A DNA stretch of 15,329 nt from Larix sibirica (taxonomy: Eukaryota > Streptophyta > Pinopsida > Pinales > Pinaceae), in the NCBI GenBank assembly GCA_004151065.3, contig NWUY0300031121.1, forward strand, positions 63,218 through 78,546. Direction: 5' to 3'. The position numbers and the translations under genes are program-made. Below are positions 1 to 7,005 of the stretch, in pieces; within the stretch, counting starts at the first letter, position 1, and every line of letters starts with the position of its first letter. The notes under the pieces were generated by a model. The model worked only from the letters and a program-made list of their open reading frames with translations, was not told where the DNA came from and ran no database searches.

Positions 1-379
1 ATTTGTGGCAACCACCTCATGTTTCAAATGTTTTGAATCCTTTGGGAGGGGTAAATGGGGAGAATTGGGCACCTCAAATGGCTGCTCCTCATCCATTGAC
101 TCTGGATATAAAGTCATTCACTTCACATCTCCCGCTGCTACGACTTTTATACCTTATCTTCGTCAAAATTCAGCAATAACACCTTCAACTTCTCATTGGA
201 TTTATGACTCGGATTCCTCAAAATCATTGAAACCCTCGGCCACTCAACTACATCCAATGAAAGATACCGTTAATTTACAACCTTCCTCTCCCCACAACTG
301 TTCTACTTCTGAAAACTTGGACCTATATTGGTTTTTCTTTTCATTTCAAAAACTAAAACAAAAACGGTGTATTTGTTAA
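1..379 (+). pseudogene. Possible partial coding remnant at the window edge
   Basis: Two overlapping + strand frames look partly protein-like. The frame read from position 3 gives a Pro/Asn/Gly-rich stretch (it includes NPLGGVNGENWAPQM) and stays open to a stop at about 177-179. The frame read from position 5 stays open to 379 and is Ser/Thr/Pro-rich. One reading is that a single old coding segment, cut by the window edge, switches frame near 115-150. Another is that both are chance open frames. I recognise no family. Confidence is low because no domain, splice pair or start codon can be fixed. Confidence 0.18.
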
Positions 380-411
380 GCAAAAAATTTAAAGGAACAA
401 GATGATTCAGA

Positions 412-550
412 AGGCTAGCTGGTTCTCAAATGGATTGAATTGCTATCAAAAACAGGAAAATGTAGAAAGGTGAAAAAGGTTAGGCTAGCTGGTTCTCAAA
501 TGCATTGAATTGCTATCAAAAACAGGAAAATGTAGAAGGTGAAAAAGGTT
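412..550. repeat. Tandem duplication, 70-bp unit, two copies
   Basis: Unit 1 (412-481) and unit 2 (482-550) both begin AGGCTAGCTGGTTCTCAAAT and end with a GTGAAAAAGGTT-like tail. They differ by one substitution (G/C near 432 and 502) and one A lost from the AGAAAGG run. The near identity points to a recent local duplication. No ORF runs through it. Confidence 0.95.
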
Positions 551-649
551 ATGCATATGATTAAAACCAAGCACAAATTCAGCCACAACAACATGCAATT
601 TGAATTGAACCATTTTCATGCTTGGGATTGTTAATTCCCTTTTCTGAAC

Positions 650-901
650 CTATTTCCCGAACAGAAAAGGAAAACCATTAAAATTGCAAACATCGGTACA
701 AATGTCCACTGGAGCTGCAGGGAACTTTGTGAACATGCCAACAACACCAGAAAACACTGTAGAGCGGCAGGAAGTACAAGGAACTTCGGCGTAATTAATG
801 TACAGTGGAGCGGCATGGAACTTCCTGAACACGCCAACAACAACAGGAAAACACTGTANTGTAACAAGTTCACTGAGTGAACCCCCCATGTCTCTAGCCA
901 A
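650..901 (-). repeat. Direct repeat with a 32-codon period in an open minus-strand frame
   Basis: Positions 701-760 and 797-857 are diverged direct copies, offset by 96 bp. On the minus strand both fall in the same open frame and translate to similar peptides: one contains VVVGVFRKFHAAP and the other GVVGMFTKFPAAP, 32 residues apart. This could be a fragment of a repeat-bearing protein or a non-coding tandem repeat that happens to stay open. The window has one ambiguous base (N) at 859 inside this frame. No known family is recognised. Confidence 0.55.
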
Positions 902-950
902 GACTCAACCTTGGGATCCACTAAGAATAAATGTGTCATTATGTACAACC

Positions 951-1165
951 CACGTTGGACTAACGGTAAAGAACATGTGTTGTCTCCTTGGAGGTCCTAG
1001 GTTCAATTCTAGAGAGGGGTAGGGTATATTGTACATGTTTAAGCAAGATTTTGTTTGTTGATATTTTTGTGGGGTTGGCAAGGTACCTACAGTCTCATTC
1101 TCACTTACGGACTCAAGAGTGAGGCAACATGTATTTCCTAGGTAGACCTCAATGCCCAAATTTTT
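951..1165 (+). mobile_element. SINE-like element with a tRNA-derived head
   Basis: The head at about 951-1020 resembles a tRNA gene: an A-box-like TGGACTAACGG (956-966) and a B-box-like GGTTCAATTCT (1000-1010), roughly 34 bp apart as in pol III type 2 promoters. A non-tRNA body follows to about 1165, with T-rich stretches and a 3' TTTTTA. It is not a functional tRNA because the acceptor stem does not pair well. The 3' end and target duplication are not resolved. A second tRNA-like head begins immediately after it. Confidence 0.45.
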
Positions 1166-1173
1166 AATCCTAT

Positions 1174-1460
1174 TGGGTTAGCTCAAATAGTTGAGCATTG
1201 TGAATTGCAAGCATGAGGTCATGAGATTAAGTCCCTTAGTGGGTTGCCTCTATGAATATTGTGGGCCTCACTCAATGTTCCCACCTAGTTAAGTTTCCAA
1301 AACTACAATCGAATAGTTTACCCCGAGTACCTTTCTTGAAATGAGGGGAAGTTATCAGAGAGTTTCTTGTGATGTGCATCTTGTCAAAAAAATCATTGGT
1401 TCATTACAATTAGACCACAAGGCTTGACCCGTATAATTATAGTGTGCTCCATGGAGTTCC
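1174..1460 (+). mobile_element. SINE-like element, second tRNA-derived head
   Basis: Positions 1174-1243 read like a worn tRNA: GGGTTAGCTCAAATAGTTGAG carries an A-box-like core TAGCTCAAATAG (1179-1190), and AGATTAAGTCCC (1224-1235) is a decayed B box, followed by a TTAGTGGG end. Sequence to about 1460 has no ORF and could be the SINE body, but its 3' end is arbitrary. It is a different tRNA-like head from the one at 951, so the two are probably different SINE families placed side by side. Confidence 0.4.
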
Positions 1461-1553
1461 TATAATTATTGCAAGGACAAGATACACAACATATCAGTAT
1501 GACTTCATCCTCAACCTATATTTTCCTTTCCCCTAAACTCCTAATACAAACTT

Positions 1554-2133
1554 CTACTTTGGTAGTCTCTATACATTATGATATCTTTGTGAGAGTTAGC
1601 ATGTTTGCCAACACTATTGCTTGGATGAATTTCAAATTTACTAACAACTTATGCAAGTATAGATTTATACTTTGGTAATGGAGCTAAATAATAATAATAA
1701 TGATGATGATGATGATGATGATGGCATAGTAATAATGCAATACAAATCGTAGGGATCATTGATACATGGATACATGGACCTTGTTCTAATTGCAATCATT
1801 ATGTTTATTTCTATAATGTCAAGTTGACACCCCTCCTCTCATTTTCAAAATCTACTTCGGTAGTCTCTATATATTATATATTTGTAAGAGTTAGCATGTT
1901 TTCCAACATTATTGCTCAAGTGACTTTCAAATTTGCTACCAACTTATGCAAGTGGAGCTTTATACTTTGGTAGTGGAGGTAAATAATAACAATACAAATG
2001 GCATAGTAATAATACAATAAAAATAGTAGGTATCATCGCTACATGGACCTTGTTCTAATTGTAATAATTATGTTTATTTCTATAATGTCAAATAAGCTTG
2101 AGATATGCAATCCTTCATCTCATTTTCAAAATA
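1554..2133. repeat. Large tandem duplication, about 280-298 bp per copy
   Basis: Copy 1 (about 1554-1851) and copy 2 (about 1852-2133) share CTACTT-GGTAGTCTCTATA at the start, GAGAGTTAGCATGTTT-like text, AACTTATGCAAGT, TTTATACTTTGGTA, ACATGGACCTTGTTCTAATT and TATGTTTATTTCTATAATGT, in the same order. Copy 2 lacks the (TGA)n expansion, which explains its shorter length. The copies are clearly diverged, so the event is old. The short open frame in copy 1 (1469-1678) is not preserved in copy 2, so I do not call it a gene. Confidence 0.85.
1687..1723. repeat. Compound trinucleotide microsatellite (AAT)n(TGA)n
   Basis: An AAT run (1687-1700) passes into a TGA run (1701-1723). It lies inside copy 1 of the large tandem duplication and is absent from copy 2, so the expansion post-dates the duplication or was lost from copy 2. 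Confidence 0.95.
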
Positions 2134-2206
2134 TTCAAAGAAAAATATTAAATATTTTTATAGATTTATAATTTTGTATATAACAATATTTATATTGTTT
2201 TCCACA

Positions 2207-2375
2207 GAAAACATCATGGGATCCCCCTTCTTCCCTAGGGTATTCAAATGGAGGGTAGCTCAATTTCTAGACACTGGTAATCTTGAGGGACTCGAACAAA
2301 TTTGAACATGTGACTTATGGCCTCCCTATCAACAACATGCCTTGGGTGGATTGTTCAACCAACTAAGCTAACCCT
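2207..2375 (-). mobile_element. SINE-like element on the minus strand
   Basis: Read on the minus strand from about 2375, the sequence begins with GGGTTAGCTTAGTTGGTTGA, which contains a near-consensus pol III A box (TAGCTTAGTTGG). B-box-like text follows: CATGTTCAAAT (near 2300-2310) or GTTCGAGTCCC (near 2286-2297). The A-to-B spacing is about 60-70 bp, longer than a simple tRNA, as in a tRNA with a long variable arm or one with an insertion. The body runs to about 2207. No tail or target duplication was confirmed. Confidence 0.5.
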
Positions 2376-2668
2376 TGGGACTTATATATACAATATTTAT
2401 TATATAAATTTATTGTTGATTTAATTTTTTATGGTCAACCTACTAAATTGCACCATTACAGAAAATCCCCTAGAACACATATTGAAAGATGATTATTTTT
2501 TAAACACAAGATGGTTCATAGGATCAACATCTTATGGCCATTGTTGAAAAATATTCGTATGTGTATTTATGATTCATGGAGTTTTTTTGTGGAGGATTTG
2601 GTGGATACATTTGTAGCAAAGATTTTTTTATTGTAGATTTTTCTTTGAGAGATTAAGAATGGGTTGTT

Positions 2669-2853
2669 GGTAATGGCTATTGGTTTATAAGAAAATTTTC
2701 TATGTTTATGAAACCATGAGTTCTTCCTTTCAAGCAATGCTTGGAGTCATTAGAAAATGCCCTAGTTTGGGTAAGAATGTTCAATTTCACTCTTGAAAAC
2801 TGGTAATATATGTCTCTTTTGGTCATTGGTAATGTCTTGTGTAAGTTGTATCA
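2669..2853 (+). pseudogene. DUF4283-like ORF1 segment of the plus-strand LINE
   Basis: One frame reads GNGYWFIRKFSMFMKP, stop, VLPFKQCLESLENALVWVR, then MFNFTLENW, stop, and IGNVLCKLYH. The pattern 'figkFSmfMKPW...P.F......ALVWVRm...l...W...IGN.LGK.Y' is typical of the DUF4283 domain found in plant LINE ORF1-like proteins. Two internal stops interrupt it, the first (TGA) at the position of the usual Trp. The domain is thought to bind nucleic acid; that is family knowledge, not something seen here. Confidence 0.6.
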
Positions 2854-2869
2854 CTGAGCTTAAATCTCT

Positions 2870-3350
2870 CAAGGACTGGGCTCTTAATAATGGATATCAC
2901 TCTTTGTGTGACATCTCTAACTAGGATCTAGAGAGAGAAACTTGGAATGGAAGGAAAATGAATAAAATTCCATTGCACCTTCAAGGCAACTGAGAATTAA
3001 TGCAACATAATTTATCAAGTAAGAATCCTATACAAAAAATCATTCCAGATTCCAGAGGATGGAGAAAAGGTTGCAAGAATTATAAAGTCAAAGAGGGATA
3101 TAGAGTGAAAATAGAAGAAAAAAGATCATACACCAAATCAATGAACTAAAAGGAAATTACAAGAAGTGAAGCTCTCCCCAAAATCAAATTCTTTAATTGG
3201 TTAACAAGCCATAGTAAACTCCTCATAACTGAGAATCTTTGGAAAAGAGGTATCAAATGCCCATCCATATTCCAACTAAGTAAAAATGTAGAATAAAGTT
3301 CTAATCACCTCTTCATGGAGTGCAACTTCTCTCTTGCTACATGGAATTAT
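2870..3350 (+). pseudogene. Post-RT and zf-RVT segment of the plus-strand LINE
   Basis: A single frame stays readable for about 160 codons with four stops. It contains YKVKEGYR, then LPKIKFFNWLTSHSKLLITE, NLWKRGIKCPS and finally NHLFMECNFSLATW. This is the 'PKIKfF.WL...ki.T..NL.kRGi..ps.C..C..e.E...HLF..C.fs..W' signature of the zinc-binding region after the RT in plant LINEs (zf-RVT). The first cysteine pair has been lost (a QLSK-like string replaces C.LC), while His and the last Cys remain. Three stops (TAG, TGA, TAA) fall at expected Trp positions. Confidence 0.8.
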
Positions 3351-3494
3351 TGATAGTCGACCTAAAAAATTTAGGTTGATACCCCTAAAAATAGGTCTGA
3401 AATGTTTTTAACCTAGCATAAGCAAATTCCTAAGTCCTTCCATATTTAGCCTCTAATAAAGAGAACCTAGAAGGATATTCATTATTTTACTTGT

Positions 3495-3625
3495 TGGAAG
3501 TTGTGGCTTGCCAAGAATAAATGAGTCTTTGATAATGAGGCTATCTCAGCCAGGGTTGTTGCCTCACAATCTTGGGGTATGGTCTATGAAGCAATCCGAG
3601 ATAAGGGTATAGATGGTCAAAACCT
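3495..3625 (+). pseudogene. Connection region between zf-RVT and RNase H, plus-strand LINE
   Basis: The frame reads WKLWLAKNK, stop, VFDNEAISARVVASQSWGMV then YEAIRDKG. Plant LINEs usually carry a 'W.lWkaRNk.vFd' motif here, between the zinc-binding segment and RNase H. The single stop is TGA at a position usually occupied by Arg, as expected from CGA to TGA. A small perfect hairpin (3358-3378) sits just upstream, between this piece and the zf-RVT segment. Confidence 0.7.
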
Positions 3626-3794
3626 CATGTAACTATAAATGGAAGAGAAAAAATGGACAAAATAAGTTTTACAAATTGCACCCTCTTATAATCTAAAAAA
3701 GAGCTATAATCACAACCATGGTATAGACTGGAAACTCATAATTATCTCTAAAGATGAATTAGATTCATGACTGAAAAGCATGCACCAACACACT

Positions 3795-4197
3795 CTCCTC
3801 TTCAATGGAACCTCTAGAGGTAATCCATGCCTGGGAAGTGCATGGGTGGTGGGGTGCTCTATTACCCTGAAGGAAACATGAAACATGCTTTCGGTTGAGG
3901 ATTTGGGATAGCTCAAACAACTAGGAAGAAGTCCAAACATTATGGAAAGGGATTCAAATAGTGAACAAAAGATGAATAAGGGTCCTCATAGTTATTGAAG
4001 ACTCTTTGATTATTCTTAGGTTCCTCCAAGAGCATCGCTCTCCAAGATAAACATACTTGAAAAGAAGTATGAATCACATCCAAATTTTAATTTAGCCCTT
4101 CCACAAAAGCAAGAAAAAGACAACATGGACTTTAAAACACATAAAGGGAACCAATGTCAACCATATGATCCTCGATGAACTCTTCATAATGTATTAG
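3795..4197 (+). pseudogene. RNase H-like domain of the plus-strand LINE
   Basis: The first strand reads LFNGTSRGNPCLGSA (3798 onward), a worn form of the plant LINE 'FDGASRGNPG..GaG' motif, with the catalytic Asp replaced by Asn. A frame change follows (YYPEGNMKHAFG, stop). Then, from 3982, comes VLIVIEDSLIILRFLQEHRS, matching 'vi.GDS..ii..l' with its Asp retained. The same frame goes on to TTWTLKHIKGTNVNHM, resembling the 'HI.Re.N..AD.lA' end. The last 60 bp overlap, in antisense, the C-terminal tail of the minus-strand LINE, so one of the two readings there is coincidental. Confidence 0.65.
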
Positions 4198-4616
4198 ATC
4201 ATCCATCACCCCCACTACTTTTTTCGAAAGACTATCTGCAATCCCATTATACTCCTGATATGTATGAGAGAAAGAAATAAAGGAGAAGCATCCTATCAGT
4301 GCCTAAATTCTGGAAACCCAATGATCCCATTGAATAACTTGTAATCTAGATGAGTTAGCATCCCAATCAATGAAAATTTTTGAGTCCTGACAATTTGGAT
4401 GTTTAATAGACCTCTCCTATGAGAAACCCAAAGAAGACCCCGCAGGTGAATGAGCTCATCTTTTGTATTGGTTCCTTGCCCAACACTCATTCTAAGATGG
4501 ATAAAATGATATTTTTTAATCCAAATGGCCATCCCCGCCCCACACAAACCATCCTTCTCCGCACCATCAAAATATCCGATAGGAATAATATCATCCAATA
4601 TAGGCCTGTTAGGTGA
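4138..4616 (-). pseudogene. RNase H domain of the minus-strand LINE
   Basis: The domain opens with PIGYFDGAEKDGLCGAGMAI (first catalytic Asp kept), then GTNTKDELIHLRGLLW (the Glu-bearing helix). A one-base frameshift near 4395 moves the frame to QDSKIFIDWDANSSRLQ, which has the DSK catalytic Asp. After one TAG near 4306 the frame continues to YQEYNGIADSLSKK, the final Asp-bearing helix, and closes with GSLYVF and a TAA at 4138-4140. All four acidic positions of an RNase H are visible. This is the type found at the end of plant L1-clade ORF2. Confidence 0.85.
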
Positions 4617-4867
4617 CCGAGGCTTTTGAGGTATTTGGTCCTTGTAATACTCATAGAAGGAACTAATAATTTTGGAGCAGACCTAAAAGATAGATGGCTT
4701 TTTTTCTTTGAAGATGAACCAATTCTTCACTTTCCATACTTCCCAAAATGTAAAAAGAGGAAGCTCCTTGTATTCTACCTTTCTATGAAACCAGATGAAC
4801 ATACTGTCCTGTCAATTTGAATGGCTCCAAACATCTTGGAAGTGTAAAATCATGCATAGCTATGCCC

Positions 4868-5039
4868 ATACATTTTTAACAAAGGGACAACAAATAAATA
4901 TATGGGAAACAAATTCTTCATTCCTTCTACAGAAGATGCAAATCCCAGGCCCAACAAAACCTCTTTTTAAGAGGTTATACCATGTCAGGATTTTATTTTC
5001 CATGCATACCCAAACAAAACATTTTACTTTTAATGGGAT
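4868..5039 (-). pseudogene. zf-RVT zinc-binding segment of the minus-strand LINE
   Basis: The reverse strand gives an uninterrupted frame of about 55 codons without a start codon. It holds PLKVKCFVWVCMENKILTW, NLLKRGFVGPGICIFCRR, NEEFVSHIFICCPF and VKNVW. The cysteine pair (C..C), His and final Cys of the zf-RVT pattern are all present, so this is better preserved than the equivalent piece in the plus-strand copy. A stop follows two codons after VKNVW. Confidence 0.88.
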
Positions 5040-5785
5040 CTACCATTTCCATAAAGATCTTGACCACCACTTTTGATTTATTGGAACCTGATTTGCAGTG
5101 ATCGCTTCATAAGCCATTTTAGCAAAGATGATACCATTTGCACCAGCCCAATCCCAAACCAATTCATCAACATGTTCTGACAGTCTAATGCCCGCACAAT
5201 TTAAGATCCAAATATAGTGATTCCACTCATCAATAAATTGATCTAGTAAATGCAAATCACTAGCTAAATACCAATACGAAGGAGATCCATATTGATTTCT
5301 GATCTAATCCAACCCCTGAATGTTATGAGAATGAAAATGTGCCAGAAGAGGAGAAGACAACCTGTAGTTTCCTGCAACACCAATAAAAGGATCGATGCCA
5401 ACCATGACCTCTGTCCCCCTTCCAATCTTCCAGCTCATCCAATTTCCCAAATGTTGATAATTTCTCATAAGACCCCTCCAATAATTGAGGCATTGGATGC
5501 ATGATTCCGAGGATTCTGAATCCATTGCACAATAGAGAAGAGTTTGTATTTGGCCTTAATGACCCTGCTCCACAACCCATCACCAAACAAACCTCACCAT
5601 AAACTCTTGACACATAAAGCAAAGCTAAAATAAAACAAGTTCTTAAGACCCCACCCTCCCCACTTTTTTGGAAGAGAAATGTTGTCCCATGAAGAAAGAT
5701 GAAATTTTGAAGCTTCCAAATTCCCGGCCCAAAGTAAATGAAATATTTTCTTCCTGATATTGTTGATAACAGAGGGAGCAATCAT
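5040..5785 (-). pseudogene. Post-RT region of the minus-strand LINE
   Basis: Three frame-shifted pieces match the long region after the RT. Positions 5785-5594 have IAPSVINNIRKKIFHLLWAG and later SLPKKWGGWGLKNL, close to the familiar 'FLW.g...PK..GGlGi.nl...n.aLl.K..W'. Positions 5525-5304 have GNWMSWKIGRGTEV and then DPFIGVAGNYRLSSPLL, the 'W.iGnG..i..w.DpWi' segment. Positions 5255-5040 have ELVWDWAGANGIIFAKMAYE followed by WWSRSLWKW, the 'G.fsvk.aY....WW..iWk' lead-in to zf-RVT. At least two frameshifts separate them. Confidence 0.8.
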
Positions 5786-6060
5786 AGCAAGCGAAAACCA
5801 GTATATTGGAAGGCTTCCTAAAACCGTTTTGGTTAAAAAAGGCTACCACCCAATGACATAAACTCGTAAGTCCAATTATTGATCCTTTTTTCAAGTTTTT
5901 GAATAAGCCAATTCCAATCCTCGGACATGTAATAGTTTGGTTTTAGAAAATACCCAAGATATTTGAAGCCAACGTCTAAATTCTCTATTTTATAGGGGAA
6001 AATATGAAAGATCTGATCACATATACCACCATCCGAGCAATTGAAAAGAAAACTAGACTT

Positions 6061-6507
6061 TTATATGTTGATAGCCATCCTAGAGGCTGCATAGAAGGAA
6101 TTTATTAAACCGAGATAGCATTCCCACTTAGCTACCGGCCCTCTCCCAAAAATTAAGACATCATCAATGAACAGTAAGTGAGAGATATAAAGAGAGTTTG
6201 AAATTATTATACCTTTGATCTTGTTCTGCTCTTTTGCATAATTAATCAGCTTGCTGAGCCCTTCAACGATCAGAAGAAACAACAAGGGAGATAAAGGGCA
6301 CCCTTGCCTTAATCCCCTAGAGCAGGAGAAACAAGAGGTGGGAGATCCATTCACCAAAATTGCTAAAGAAGTAGAAGAAATATATGTCATAGTCCAGTTA
6401 GTGACTTCCACAGAAAGGCCAATCTAAATCAAGACAAATCTAAGAAGGTGCAGTCCACCCGATCATATGCTTTGATCAAGTCCATTTTAAGGATGAAAGC
6501 TTCACTA
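6061..6507 (-). pseudogene. Reverse transcriptase core of the minus-strand LINE
   Basis: Motif A appears as FILKMDLIKAYDRVD (about 6453-6500), with the catalytic Asp kept. A frameshift near 6445 and a TAG near 6424 come next. A longer open piece (6411-6061) then has NWTMTYISSTS, SRGLRQGCPLSPLLFLL (the RQGCPLSP motif B) and HLLFIDDVLIFGRG, whose FIDD (6160-6171) is the catalytic F/YxDD. These are diagnostic for L1-clade plant LINEs. An intact RT would be much longer at both ends. Confidence 0.9.
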
Positions 6508-6521
6508 TTCCTTTGATTTTG

Positions 6522-6605
6522 AACAATGTAAATATATTACAAATAAAATTTTGAACAATAATAATAAGTTGTTCAAAATCTTATTTGTAAAATATTTACA
6601 TTGTT
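6522..6605. repeat. Near-perfect inverted repeat, 37-bp arms, 10-nt loop
   Basis: The left arm (6522-6558) and right arm (6569-6605) pair at 35 of 37 positions; the spacer is TAATAATAAG. The arms begin AACAATGTAAATAT and end TTTTGAACAA. They are very AT-rich. The left arm overlaps the 5' edge of the minus-strand LINE, whose RT frame appears to read into it. It could be a tiny fold-back element, a snap-back product made at the LINE truncation point or, less likely, a small-RNA hairpin. Confidence 0.9.
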
Positions 6606-6798
6606 AAATTTTTTACATAGACTTAAATCTCAAATTTTAAGGATGTCATTGTTAGCATTAAGGTAGTGTTTATTCAACATAATAATAATTTAATTTTAAT
6701 TTGACTGCCCCAGTCACACACCAAATTGATAAACCTCTTATTTGTGAAACAAGGGACCTCACATGACCATAACCATTTAACTACTAAAATTTACAAAG

Positions 6799-6807
6799 TA
6801 TAAAAAC
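6799..6807 (+). promoter_or_regulatory. Candidate TATA box of the PPR gene
   Basis: TATAAAAAC (6800-6808), inside GTATAAAAAC, lies about 205 bp before the PPR start codon. It would place transcription start near 6830 and give a leader of about 175 nt. It is the best TATA match between the LINE relic and the gene, but AT-rich DNA makes chance matches common. Confidence 0.4.
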
Positions 6808-6865
6808 AACCAGCCAAAAAAACCTAATTTTATACACCAATTTAGGGTATAGAGATTAGCCGGAG

Positions 6866-6982
6866 ATGCTAGACTCCGCAAAACGACCCACGCAAGATCC
6901 CTCTCCCACTGCCATGAACAAAACCCTCGATGCTCTACTCTGCTCTGCTCTCAATCTCTTTGCCTGTAACTTGATGACATAA
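6866..6982 (+). CDS. Upstream ORF in the PPR leader, 38 codons
   Basis: ATG at 6866 opens a frame that passes through a second in-frame ATG at 6914 and stops with TAA at 6980-6982, only 23 nt before the PPR start. From the second ATG the peptide is MNKTLDALLCSALNLFACNL plus two residues, rich in Leu, Ala and Cys. Both starts have ordinary contexts, while the main PPR start has a strong one. If the TATA box at 6800 is used, this uORF would be in the mRNA and could reduce or tune PPR translation. Its peptide may have no role of its own. Confidence 0.4.
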   Translation: MLDSAKRPTQDPSPTAMNKTLDALLCSALNLFACNLMT

Positions 6983-7005
6983 AATCCAAAGCCAAATCTA
7001 CAACC

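Larger units (their letters stand above)
2669..4197 (+). pseudogene. Degenerate L1-type LINE, plus strand, internally deleted
   Basis: Recognisable non-LTR retrotransposon pieces occur in family order, but without a reverse transcriptase. First is a DUF4283-like ORF1 segment (2669-2853), then a post-RT and zf-RVT segment (about 2870-3350), a tether rich in Trp and Arg/Lys (3495-3625) and an RNase H-like domain (3795-4197). Each piece is listed separately. In-frame stops are common and mostly sit where Trp or Arg is expected. The ORF1-to-zf-RVT jump implies an internal deletion of the endonuclease and RT or a fusion of two fragments. It is certainly non-functional. Its 3' end faces the 3' end of the minus-strand LINE. 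Confidence 0.8.
4138..6530 (-). pseudogene. Degenerate L1-type LINE ORF2, minus strand, 5'-truncated
   Basis: Reading down from 6530, the ORF2 order is kept: RT (6507-6061), post-RT (5785-5040), zf-RVT (5039-4868) and RNase H (4610-4138, ending in TAA). The element starts inside the RT, just before the first catalytic motif, so the endonuclease and ORF1 are missing, as in ordinary 5' truncation. Several frameshifts and stops break it into many short open pieces, which are parts of one relic and not separate genes. The 3' UTR would lie below 4138, where the plus-strand LINE is found. It is old and non-functional. Confidence 0.85.

Noticed and set aside
951-1020. Functional tRNA gene
   Set aside because: A-box and B-box-like sequences are present, but the acceptor stem does not pair, so a SINE-like origin fits better.
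3710-3940. Minus-strand 76-codon open frame
   Set aside because: It lies antisense to the plus-strand RNase H relic and shows no domain.
4419-5076. Three plus-strand open frames of 64-93 codons
   Set aside because: They are antisense to the RNase H, connection and zf-RVT segments of the minus-strand LINE.
6522-6605. MicroRNA precursor
   Set aside because: The arms are very AT-rich, overlap LINE sequence and show no small-RNA evidence in the sequence itself; kept only as a hairpin.
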